A stretch of DNA of 53,203 nt from Oscillospiraceae bacterium (lineage in GTDB: Bacteria > Bacillota > Clostridia > Oscillospirales > Oscillospiraceae). Of the stretch, positions 46,368 through 53,203 are shown piece after piece. The stretch's first letter is position 1. Every line of letters begins with the position of its first letter. The notes under the pieces are model-generated. The model saw nothing but the letters and a program-made list of their open reading frames with translations, was not told the DNA's origin and did no database searches. Position numbers and translations under genes: made by a program. The stretch spans positions 1 to 53,203 of the forward strand of contig JAFZVM010000043.1 of NCBI GenBank assembly GCA_017617795.1, read 5' to 3'.

Positions 46368-47492
46368 TCAGTCCGGTCCGGGAAGCTCATCCGCGCTGCC
46401 CTTCCAGAGGATATCCGCGATGCGGCGGCTGGCAAAACCGTCTCCATAGGGATTGGAGGCATGAGCCATGGCGTCGTAAGCGGCCCGGTCCTCCAGCAGT
46501 TCCTTGAAATTGCGGTAGATGGGATCCTCGTCGGTCCCCACCAGCCGCAGGGTCCCGGCGGCGATGCCCTCCGGCCGCTCCGTGGTATCCCGCATCACCA
46601 ACACCGGTTTTCCCAGGCTGGGCGCTTCCTCCTGGATGCCGCCGGAATCCGTCAGGATCAGGTAGCTGCGGGCCAGGAAATTATGGAAATCCAGCACGTC
46701 CAGGGGCTCGATGATACGGATCCGTTCACAGCCCCGGAGCTCCTCTTCCGCCACCCGGCGGACGGCGGGATTCATGTGGATGGGATAGATCGCCTTCACA
46801 TCCGGATACTCGTCCATGATCCGGCGGATCGCCCGGAACATATGGTGCATGGGCTGACCCAGGTTCTCCCGCCGGTGGGCGGTGATCACCACCAGGCGGC
46901 TCCCCTTCGCCCACTCCAGCTCGGGATGGGAATAATCCTCCCGAACGGTGGTCTTCAGGGCGTCGATGGCCGTATTGCCGGTGACGAAAATGGACTCCGG
47001 CCGCTTTCCCTCCCGCAGCAGGTTCTCCCTGGAACGGGCCGTCGGCGCGAAATTATAGCGGGCAATGATCCCCACGGCCTCCCGGTTGAATTCCTCCGGA
47101 TAGGGGGAATCGATATTATAGGTGCGCAGGCCGGCTTCCACATGTCCCACGGGGATCTGGAGATAGAAGCAGGCCAAGGCTGCGGCAAAGGTGGTGGACG
47201 TATCCCCGTGGACCAGCACCACATCCGGCTTTTCCTTCTCCAGCACTGCCTTGATCCGCTCCAGGATATTCACCGTGATGTCGAACAGGGTCTGCTTTTC
47301 CTTCATGATGGAGAGATCGTAATCCGGCGTCACCCGGAAGGTCCGCAGCACCTGGTCCAGCATCTCCCGGTGCTGACCGGTAACGCAGACCACCGTTTCA
47401 AACTGCTCCGGTCTGCTCTTCAGTTCCAGCACCAGGGGGCACATTTTGGTGGCCTCCGGCCTGGTGCCGAAAACCAGCATGACTTTTTTCAT
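46368..47492 (-). CDS. wecB: UDP-N-acetylglucosamine 2-epimerase (non-hydrolysing)
   Basis: 374 residues. MKKVMLVFGTRPEATKMCPLV is the standard start. Blocks for substrate and UDP binding are present: VTGQHREMLDQVL, VHGDTSTTFAAALACFYLQIP, VGHVEAGLRTYNIDSPYPEE, ITAHRRENLGQPM and ILTDSGGIQEEAPSLGKPVL. The enzyme makes UDP-ManNAc for cell-wall polymers such as teichoic-acid linkage units. It lies between the two surface-protein genes on the same strand. Confidence 0.97.
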   Translation of the reverse strand: MKKVMLVFGTRPEATKMCPLVLELKSRPEQFETVVCVTGQHREMLDQVLRTFRVTPDYDLSIMKEKQTLFDITVNILERIKAVLEKEKPDVVLVHGDTSTTFAAALACFYLQIPVGHVEAGLRTYNIDSPYPEEFNREAVGIIARYNFAPTARSRENLLREGKRPESIFVTGNTAIDALKTTVREDYSHPELEWAKGSRLVVITAHRRENLGQPMHHMFRAIRRIMDEYPDVKAIYPIHMNPAVRRVAEEELRGCERIRIIEPLDVLDFHNFLARSYLILTDSGGIQEEAPSLGKPVLVMRDTTERPEGIAAGTLRLVGTDEDPIYRNFKELLEDRAAYDAMAHASNPYGDGFASRRIADILWKGSADELPGPD

Positions 47493-47576
47493 GGGCTTTT
47501 CTCTCCCGTATTCCCGCCCGTTTCGGCGTCTTTCCGGCTGCCGGACGCCGGCGGAAAGCCGTTTTGCTTTGCTTAG

Positions 47577-47605
47577 ATTATAGCATAGGGACGGGAAAAG
47601 CTCAA
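47577..47605 (-). promoter_or_regulatory. Promoter of wecB
   Basis: TTGAGC (47600-47605), a 17-base spacer and TATAAT (47577-47582), with an extended TGC just before the -10, read on the minus strand. Confidence 0.75.
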
Positions 47606-47659
47606 CAGGAATACGCTCTCCGCCCCAATATGACGCAGTGGGATCCGGCCCCGGGCAGG

Positions 47660-47693
47660 AAAAGCCCCGGGGGCGGCATACCGTCCCCGGGGC
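47660..47693 (-). terminator. Terminator after the LRR surface-protein gene
   Basis: A 13-bp stem with one mismatch (GCCCCGGGGACGG/CCGCCCCCGGGGC) is followed by TTTTCC on the minus strand. Confidence 0.82.
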
Positions 47694-47726
47694 CCTGTCA
47701 GTCCGTATCTTGCTGCGGCGGATCTC

Positions 47727-50312
47727 TCAGGAGACCGTGATCCTGGCGCTCAGCTTGCAGACCTTCGCGCCGGAGGCGTCCTTCACGTAGACCTTCACCC
47801 TGTAAGTCCCGGCCTCCGTGGGGGTATAGCTGAAGGTCTTCGTCGTGCTGTAGGACCGGGTCTTGATCCTGGTCCCGTCCTTGTAAAGGACAAAGAAGTA
47901 CTGCAGCGGCTGTTCGCTCCCCACCGCCACGGCGGTCCAGGTGATCTTCTCCCCTGCAGCGGCGGAGGTTTTGCCCGCCTTGACGCTGATGACGGCGGGA
48001 GGTCCCAGGGTCACCGTGACTGCCGCGCTCAGCTTGTTGACCTTGTTTTCGGCGGCGTCTTTCACGTAGACCCTGACCTTATAGGTCCCGGATTCTGTGG
48101 GGGTATAGCTGAAGGTGTTTGCGGTGCTGTAGGCCCGGGTCTTGATCCTGACTCCGTCCTTGTACAGGTTAAAGTAGTACTGCAGAGTACCGGAGCCGCC
48201 GGAGGCTGTCGCCGTCCAGGTGATCTTATCCCCCGCATAGGCGCTGGTGACGCCTGCCTTGACGCTGGAGATCTTCGGCCCGGCGGCGGTGACCGTCACG
48301 GCGGAGCTGGTCTTGTTGACCTTCGTCCCGGCGGTGTCCTTCACGTAGACCTTCGCCTTATAGCTCCCGGCCTCCGTGGGGGTATAGCTGAAGGTCTTCG
48401 CAGTGCTGTAGGACCGGGTCTTCACCTTGACTCCGTCCTTGTACACGATGAAGTAGTACTGCAGGGCGCCGGAGCCGCCGGCAGCTGTCGCCGTCCAGGT
48501 GATCTTCTCCCCCGCAGCGGCGGAGGCCTTGTCCGCCTTGACGCTGCTGATGGCGAGGGTGGGCGCCGTCGTCGATACCGTCACGCTGCCGCCGGTGGTT
48601 TTCAGGCCCTGCGTCGCGTTGCTGTACTTCACGAAGACCTTCACGTAGTATGTCCCCTCAGCAGCAGGGGTATAGCTGAAGGATGCCTGTGCAGTGTACG
48701 TGCCGTTGTTGCTTTGTGCGATCTTCGAGGTCGTCCCTTCCTTGAAGACGTGGAACAGATATACGATCGTATCCTCATTCCCCTGAGCGGAGACGGACCA
48801 GGTGATGGTGTCCCCGGGACGGGCGCTGGTCTTGTCCGCAGAAACGCTCTTGATCTTCAATGGGATCACCGCGATGCCCGTGGCCTGCAGTCCCACCGTA
48901 TCATACTCGCTGGAAGTATCCGCTTTTACCGTATAGCAGTAGACCGTACCCCCGGTGACCGACTCGTCCACATACTGAAGTCGGGCTGTCGTGAACAGAT
49001 TCTGCCAGGCTGTCCACCCGCTGCTTTTCTTCTGTCTGCGCATGACCGTATAACTTGTCGCATTGGCTACGCCTTCCCAGGTCACGGTGACCTTGCCGGG
49101 GGTCGCCTCTGCACTGACCATGACCGGGATCGTCGCAGGCAGCGGGTCGTCCCCCGCGTTCAGCGTCACGTTGGCCAGAGGAAGATTGCCCTCTGCGATA
49201 TCGATTTTCTTCCAGTCTTCCCGTTTGCCGGCGTAGACCACCTTTGTCAGCTTTCCGCAGCCGGAAAAGGCAGAGAATCCGATTTTGGTCAGACTGGCAG
49301 GCAGACTGATCGACTCCAGCGAACTGTCGTTAAAGAAAGCGTTTGCGGGGATCTCGGTCACGCCTTCCGGAATCGTCACGGTCTTCAGGCTGGTACAGTT
49401 GGCGAAGGCATCGGAGCCGATCTGCGTGACCCCGGCGGGCAGGGACAGTTCCTCCAGACTGGCGCATCCGTCAAAGGCACTGATCCCGATGGTTTTTACC
49501 CCGTTCGGGACCGTCAGCTGCAGCAGGCTGCTGCAATCCAAGAAGGCAGAATTGCCGATAGCCGTGATCCCGGCCGGAAGCGTCACCTTTTTCATTCCGG
49601 AGCAGCCGCTGAAGGTATAGTCATTCAATACGGTTACCCCTGACGGAACGACCACCCCGTTGATCGGATCCAGTTTGCCGCAGTCCCGGAAGGCGCCGCT
49701 GCCGATGCTGGTCACGGTGCTCGGGATTTCGATGCTCGAAAGTCCGCGGCAGCCCCGGAACGCTTCATTCCCGATGGAGATCGCTCCCGAGGGAAGGCCG
49801 ATGCTCGAAAGGTTGGTGCAGCCCTTGAACAGGCCCTCGCTGATCACAATCACCTCGGACGGGAACGAAAAGCCCTTCAGGCTGGTGCAGTTTTCAAAAG
49901 CATAACTGCCGATGCTGTGGACGTTGTTCAGTTTTCCGCTGAACTGACTCTCATCCAGGCGGCTGCAGCCGAAAAAGGCGTGGCTCCCAATCCGGGTCAG
50001 CCCCGACGGCAGCTGCAGAAACCCCAGATTGGTGCAGTTATAAAACGCGTAGTCTCCTATGTTGGTCACGCTGTCATTCGCGAATATCACGTTTTTGATC
50101 TGGCTGCTCTGATTCGTTTTGACCCAGGGCGCCGGATTTGACGGGGAGTAATCAGGCATATCTCCGGTGCCGGAAATGGTCAGCGTGTATCCGTCAGAGG
50201 ACACGTTCCACGTGATGCCGGCCGCGGACGCTTCCCCGGGCAGCAGGGCCAGGACCAGCACCAGTGCCAGGCACAGGCTCAGGAGTTTTTTCCCGCTCAT
50301 CGGTTTCTTCAT
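47727..50312 (-). CDS. Secreted LRR (BspA-type) protein with FnIII and Ig-like repeats
   Basis: 861 residues; ATG behind AAAGGA. Signal peptide to about residue 31. Residues 70-370 are BspA/LRR_5-type repeats of about 23 residues (I-G-x-x-A-F-x-x-C-x-x-L-x-x-V-x-L-P). An Ig/FnIII-like domain follows (about 395-490), then one divergent (about 493-587) and three typical Ig-like repeats (588-861), the latter closely matching those of the transglutaminase-like protein. No anchor motif is visible. Such proteins usually mediate binding to host or other bacterial surfaces. Confidence 0.9.
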   Translation of the reverse strand: MKKPMSGKKLLSLCLALVLVLALLPGEASAAGITWNVSSDGYTLTISGTGDMPDYSPSNPAPWVKTNQSSQIKNVIFANDSVTNIGDYAFYNCTNLGFLQLPSGLTRIGSHAFFGCSRLDESQFSGKLNNVHSIGSYAFENCTSLKGFSFPSEVIVISEGLFKGCTNLSSIGLPSGAISIGNEAFRGCRGLSSIEIPSTVTSIGSGAFRDCGKLDPINGVVVPSGVTVLNDYTFSGCSGMKKVTLPAGITAIGNSAFLDCSSLLQLTVPNGVKTIGISAFDGCASLEELSLPAGVTQIGSDAFANCTSLKTVTIPEGVTEIPANAFFNDSSLESISLPASLTKIGFSAFSGCGKLTKVVYAGKREDWKKIDIAEGNLPLANVTLNAGDDPLPATIPVMVSAEATPGKVTVTWEGVANATSYTVMRRQKKSSGWTAWQNLFTTARLQYVDESVTGGTVYCYTVKADTSSEYDTVGLQATGIAVIPLKIKSVSADKTSARPGDTITWSVSAQGNEDTIVYLFHVFKEGTTSKIAQSNNGTYTAQASFSYTPAAEGTYYVKVFVKYSNATQGLKTTGGSVTVSTTAPTLAISSVKADKASAAAGEKITWTATAAGGSGALQYYFIVYKDGVKVKTRSYSTAKTFSYTPTEAGSYKAKVYVKDTAGTKVNKTSSAVTVTAAGPKISSVKAGVTSAYAGDKITWTATASGGSGTLQYYFNLYKDGVRIKTRAYSTANTFSYTPTESGTYKVRVYVKDAAENKVNKLSAAVTVTLGPPAVISVKAGKTSAAAGEKITWTAVAVGSEQPLQYFFVLYKDGTRIKTRSYSTTKTFSYTPTEAGTYRVKVYVKDASGAKVCKLSARITVS
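47730..48551 (-). repeat. Three tandem modules of about 275 bp, shared with the transglutaminase gene
   Basis: Modules encode KITWTA, QYYF-x-x-YKDG and KTFSYTPTEAG-type blocks. The last module, with ISVKAGKTSA and AVGSEQPLQYFFVLYKDG, has a counterpart in the same position of the gene at 44144-46297. Confidence 0.85.
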
Positions 50313-50395
50313 CTTGTTTTCCTTTCCGGAGCCGGCCGTTCCCCGTCCGGGCTCCCCGATCTTGGAATAGGGGCGATCCTATGCTTAACTGATTG

Positions 50396-50424
50396 ATTAT
50401 ATCACATCTTTTCCCCTTCGACAA
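50396..50424 (-). promoter_or_regulatory. Promoter of the LRR surface-protein gene
   Basis: TTGTCG (50419-50424), a 17-base spacer and TATAAT (50396-50401) on the minus strand; the message would carry a leader of about 80 bases. Confidence 0.7.
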
Positions 50425-50444
50425 ATCTTTGTCCATAAGGGAAA

Positions 50445-50468
50445 CGCCGATCCGGAATCGGACCGGCG
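50445..50468 (-). terminator. Weak terminator after the FprA gene
   Basis: Interrupted stem CGCCG-x-TCCG/CGGA-x-CGGCG followed by GTTTCCC on the minus strand. Confidence 0.45.
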
Positions 50469-50478
50469 AGGGTTTTCG

Positions 50479-51627
50479 TCATTCCGCCAGGGAGGCAGCC
50501 AGGGCTTCCAGCGCTTCCCGGCTGTCCCTGTCCAGGGCGGAACGGATGGTCACCTGGGGTTCCGCCCAGGTCAGGTTTTTGCAGCCCTCCAGCTTTTCCC
50601 GGAGGGTCTTTGCCGCGCAGGGAGCCCAGCTGCCGTTTTCCACGATCCCCACCTTCCGGTTCTGGAAGCCGTGCTCCGCCAGCTCCTCGGCAAACTGCCG
50701 CATCCGGGGGAATACGCCTCCGTTGTAGCTGGTGCTGGCCAGGACCAGGCGGTCATACCGGAAGGCCTCCGCCACCGCTTCCGCCGGGTCGGACCGGGCC
50801 AGATCCATGAGCCGTACCTTCTGCCCTTTTGCTGCGAGCCTGTCTTTCAGAAGCTCCGCCGCCGCCCGGGTATGGCCGTACACGGAGGTATAGGCGATCA
50901 GGACGCCCTTTTCCTCCGGCCGGTAGGCGCTCCAGACGTCGTACAGGGCGAGATATGTACCCAGGTCCTCCTTCAGCACCGGACCATGGAGGGGGCATAC
51001 GGCGGCGATATCCAGCCCAGCCGCCTTTTTCAGCAGCGCCTGCACCGGGGCGCCGAATTTACCCACGATGCCGATGTAATACCGCCTGGCCTCGTCGGTC
51101 CAGGGCTCCTCCGTATCCCAGGCGCCGAACTTGCCGAAGGCGTCCGCGGAAAACAGGACCCGATCCCGATCGTCATAGGTCAGGGTGACCTCCGGCCAGT
51201 GGACCATGGGAGCGGGGATGAAATGCAGGCTGCGGCTCCCCAGGGCCAGAACGGTGTCGGCTTTGAGCTCCACCCGGGCTTCCGGATCCACGCCGTAGAA
51301 GTTCTTCAGCATGGGAAAGGCCTTGGAAGTCGCCGCCAGGGTGACCTTGGGGTACTTCTCCAGGAAGCGCAGGATGCTGCCGGAGTGGTCCGGCTCCACA
51401 TGCTGGATGATCAGATAGTCCGGCTCCCTGTCCCCCAGGGCGGCGGAGGCCTTTTCCAGCCATTCCCCGGCGAAGCGGGCGTCCACCGTATCCATCACCG
51501 CGCATTTTTCGTCAAGGATCACATAGGAGTTGTAGCTCATGCCGTTGGGCACGGCATACTGCCCCTCGAACAGGTCGATGGCGTGGTCGTGCACCCCCAC
51601 CCAAAGGATGCTGTCGGTAATCTTCAT
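50479..51627 (-). CDS. FprA-type flavodiiron protein
   Basis: 382 residues; the ATG at 51627 follows AGGAGG, and the longer open frame upstream is not family-like. The N-terminal metallo-beta-lactamase domain has the diiron ligands H76-x-E78-x-D80-H81 (QHVEPDHSG), and later His and Asp ligands in VHWPEV and LFSADAFG. The C-terminal flavodoxin domain begins near residue 246 (LIAYTSVYGHTRAAAE) and contains STSYNGGVFP. These soluble proteins reduce O2 or NO to protect anaerobes. No rubredoxin gene is next to it. Confidence 0.95.
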   Translation of the reverse strand: MKITDSILWVGVHDHAIDLFEGQYAVPNGMSYNSYVILDEKCAVMDTVDARFAGEWLEKASAALGDREPDYLIIQHVEPDHSGSILRFLEKYPKVTLAATSKAFPMLKNFYGVDPEARVELKADTVLALGSRSLHFIPAPMVHWPEVTLTYDDRDRVLFSADAFGKFGAWDTEEPWTDEARRYYIGIVGKFGAPVQALLKKAAGLDIAAVCPLHGPVLKEDLGTYLALYDVWSAYRPEEKGVLIAYTSVYGHTRAAAELLKDRLAAKGQKVRLMDLARSDPAEAVAEAFRYDRLVLASTSYNGGVFPRMRQFAEELAEHGFQNRKVGIVENGSWAPCAAKTLREKLEGCKNLTWAEPQVTIRSALDRDSREALEALAASLAE

Positions 51628-51716
51628 AGTCGGCCTCCTGTCATATTGATGAAAAAGCCTCGCGGGACGTTCTGCGGGCGAAGCGTGATCTTTCTGCGGA
51701 TGCAGCGGGTCGGATG

Positions 51717-52370
51717 CTAGCACAGGCACCGGCAGAAGCGGATCAGAAGATTGAAGGCGCAGATGCCCGCCACCAGCCGTCCGATGCCGGAGAGGGCGGG
51801 GGCATGGCTGACGCTGCGGTAGCGCTGGTCCGCCCACTGGATGCGGCCCAGGAACTGCTGATACTCGGCGTTGTACGGATCCATCTGCACCGCCGTACGG
51901 GCATAGCGCAGGGCGGTGACCTGGTTGTTCAGGCCGTAGTGAGCCACGGCCGCCAGATAATACCACTCCGCTCCCCGGATGGCAGGATCGATCTGCTCCA
52001 GCACCCGGATGGTCTCATGGAACTGACGGCTCTGGTTGAAGGCCCGGGCGGAGCGGATCCGGGGATCGGTCTCCACCCCGGGATCGGTCCTCCTGTTCCC
52101 GTAGGTATAGGTGTTGTAGCTCCAGCCGCTGAAAGGATCCCGATAAGTCTGCTGCTGCGTCTGGCTTGCCGTTCCGGCGGCGCTCTGCCAGGCATCGGGA
52201 TTCTTGATCTGATCGTAGGCCGCGTTGATCTCCTTCATCTTCTGGGCCGCGTCGGCGTCTCCGGGGTGCAGATCCGGATGGTACTGCTGCGCCAGCTTCC
52301 GGTAAGCCGCCTTGATCTCCTCGTCGCTGGCCGACCTGGATACGCCCAGCACCTGATAAGGGTCGTTCAT
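51717..52370 (-). CDS. J-domain protein with C-terminal TPR-like region
   Basis: 217 residues. The first 60 residues form a J-domain with HPD at 31-33 ([11 protein letters not shown]), able to stimulate an Hsp70 ATPase. A Gln/Tyr-rich linker follows (about 65-100), then a helical region ([21 protein letters not shown]) resembling a TPR pair, and a final hydrophobic stretch (about 195-217, rich in Cys) that may anchor it to the membrane. It lacks the zinc-finger domain of true DnaJ. It follows the zinc-ribbon gene by 33 bases. Confidence 0.88.
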   Translation of the reverse strand: MNDPYQVLGVSRSASDEEIKAAYRKLAQQYHPDLHPGDADAAQKMKEINAAYDQIKNPDAWQSAAGTASQTQQQTYRDPFSGWSYNTYTYGNRRTDPGVETDPRIRSARAFNQSRQFHETIRVLEQIDPAIRGAEWYYLAAVAHYGLNNQVTALRYARTAVQMDPYNAEYQQFLGRIQWADQRYRSVSHAPALSGIGRLVAGICAFNLLIRFCRCLC

Positions 52371-52403
52371 CGTTCCGGATTCCTTTCCGTCTTTGCTTCC
52401 TGG

Positions 52404-52817
52404 TCAGGTCTTGCGGGTGAACCGCTCGCCGCACTGACGGCAGGTGATCTGCAGGCGGCCTTTATCCCGGGGGACCCGAAGCCAGGTCCCGCAGGAGGGG
52501 CAGCGGTAGAAACGATAGTCCTTCCGCTGGCGGAACCGGCTCATGGCGCCGCCAAAGCGTCCGCGCACCTTTCCGGTGAGCCGAAGATAGGCTTCGTTTT
52601 CCGCCCGCCGCCGGGTCAGATTCCGGGAAAAGCTCCGGAAAACGCCCCAGAAGAAGCAGAGAAGCCCCAGGACCCAAAACAAACTGCTAAGGCCCGTGCC
52701 CCGAATGAGAAGGGATAGCAGCAAAAAGACTATGGTGGAAACAGACAGGAACCGGCACAGCTGATCCGTGCCGTTTCTCCCTGCCATCACTTTGATCAGC
52801 CATTCACGAAACTTCAT
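52404..52817 (-). CDS. Zinc-ribbon membrane protein
   Basis: 137 residues. Two hydrophobic segments (about 22-40 and 44-62) are followed by a basic stretch and a C-terminal zinc ribbon CPSC-x15-CRQC (about 111-130). The first gene of a pair with the J-domain protein; in several clostridia such small zinc-ribbon proteins accompany J-domain proteins, though a function is not known. Confidence 0.75.
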   Translation of the reverse strand: MKFREWLIKVMAGRNGTDQLCRFLSVSTIVFLLLSLLIRGTGLSSLFWVLGLLCFFWGVFRSFSRNLTRRRAENEAYLRLTGKVRGRFGGAMSRFRQRKDYRFYRCPSCGTWLRVPRDKGRLQITCRQCGERFTRKT

Positions 52818-52978
52818 ATGGACCGTCCTTTCGCGCTGGTTGCCGCTCCCTTTCGGATGCGGCTATTTTCACTTCGGACATTATATCGACAGAATGTGAA
52901 TAGTTCATGAATTTCCCGCAATTTCAAGGAAAAACTCCGCTGCTGACCGTTTTGGGGAATTCAGCGCTTAACTATGAT

Positions 52979-53007
52979 ACTATATCAGAGGCGGAGATCG
53001 ATGTCCA
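52979..53007 (-). promoter_or_regulatory. Promoter of the zinc-ribbon/J-domain gene pair
   Basis: TGGACA (53002-53007), a 17-base spacer and TATAGT (52979-52984) on the minus strand, leaving a leader of about 155 bases. A second TATAAT lies at 52880-52885 but without a clear -35. Confidence 0.5.
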
Positions 53008-53044
53008 GCCTTTCCCCTTTCCGCTTCCCGGCGGCAGCCGGGGA

Positions 53045-53203
53045 TCACAGGCTCTCCTGGCCCTTCCGCCCCACGCCCGCGGGAAACTCATGCACCCGGT
53101 TGACCTTTCCGGCCTCCTCCCGGGTGGTCCCGGTCTCCTCCCAACGGATCTCCTTCTCCATCCAGGCGTAGTCGCTGATGCGGATGCTGATGAGCCGTCC
53201 GTC
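53045..53203 (-). CDS. 3' end of an unidentified gene, cut by window edge
   Basis: 53 codons (52 residues) run in from the right edge and end at TGA. The sequence is charged (WMEKEIRWEET, EEAGKVNRVHEF) and has the codon use of neighbouring genes. I do not recognise a family from this tail. A short GC stem (CCCGGC/GCCGGG) follows the stop. Confidence 0.5.
   Translation of the reverse strand, partial: DGRLISIRISDYAWMEKEIRWEETGTTREEAGKVNRVHEFPAGVGRKGQESL

Noticed and set aside
52818-53044. Small plus-strand gene from the ATG near 53000
   Set aside because: It is antisense to the 3' end of the cut gene and to the promoter of the zinc-ribbon gene, with no supporting homology.

Overview
The window reads as chromosome from a high-GC, anaerobic, endospore-forming Clostridia, most likely an Oscillospirales-type gut or rumen bacterium. 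Reasons: dipicolinate synthase genes (dpaA-dpaB); a large Bacillus-type SRP RNA in front of dnaX-ybaB; AGGAGG-type ribosome binding sites and many TTGnnn-17-TAnnnT promoters; many lipobox lipoproteins; an FprA flavoprotein, NhaC and nitrogenase-like genes; and no respiratory genes. I cannot name the species. There are no tRNA genes, rRNA genes, CRISPR arrays, insertion sequences or phage genes in view.

Layout. 0-3.4 kb: two tandem paralogous solute-binding lipoproteins (minus strand, the first cut by the window edge). 3.5-5.7 kb: a plus-strand operon of peroxiredoxin, MmcQ/YjbR protein, esterase-like hydrolase and PAP2 phosphatase. 5.7-7.9 kb: sigma factor plus membrane anti-sigma candidate. 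8.1-10.9 kb: a second sigma cassette made of a secreted Ig-like protein, an ECF-type sigma factor and an RsgI-like anti-sigma factor with a very Asp/His-rich extracellular tail. 11.1-15.7 kb (minus): M42 peptidase, then a NifK-like protein and a NifH-NifD-like fusion protein. 15.7-21.3 kb (plus): five-gene operon of SanA/YdcF-like protein, NhaC antiporter, nitroreductase, ketopantoate-reductase-like protein and MATE transporter. 21.4-26.2 kb (minus): two large paralogous lipoproteins under duplicated promoters that share a palindromic operator. 26.2-31.8 kb (minus): a hairpin-rich gap, UDP-sugar pyrophosphorylase, HflC, HflK and a GH25 lysozyme. 31.9-34.6 kb (plus): zinc-ribbon protein, TPM-domain protein and a small HEYGH metallopeptidase-like protein. 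34.6-40.5 kb (minus): dpaB, dpaA, ybaB, dnaX, SRP RNA, CPBP protease and a zinc-ribbon/Ig-like protein. 40.7-44.0 kb (plus): GT39-like glycosyltransferase, NYN-LOTUS protein and metallophosphoesterase. 44.1-53.2 kb (minus): transglutaminase-like surface protein, WecB epimerase, LRR surface protein, FprA, J-domain protein, zinc-ribbon membrane protein and the 3' end of an unidentified gene.

Two systems stand out. The first is the compact nitrogenase-like pair, in which the ATP-dependent Fe-protein and one catalytic subunit are a single 729-residue polypeptide encoded in overlap with the second catalytic subunit. No cofactor-assembly genes are in view, and an inverted repeat overlaps the -35 boxes of this operon and the divergent one. 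The second is the sigma/anti-sigma cassette whose sensor tail contains a six-residue Asp/His repeat, suggesting an extracytoplasmic cation-responsive switch coupled to RsgI-type autoproteolysis. Both functions are inferences from sequence; substrates and signals are not determined.
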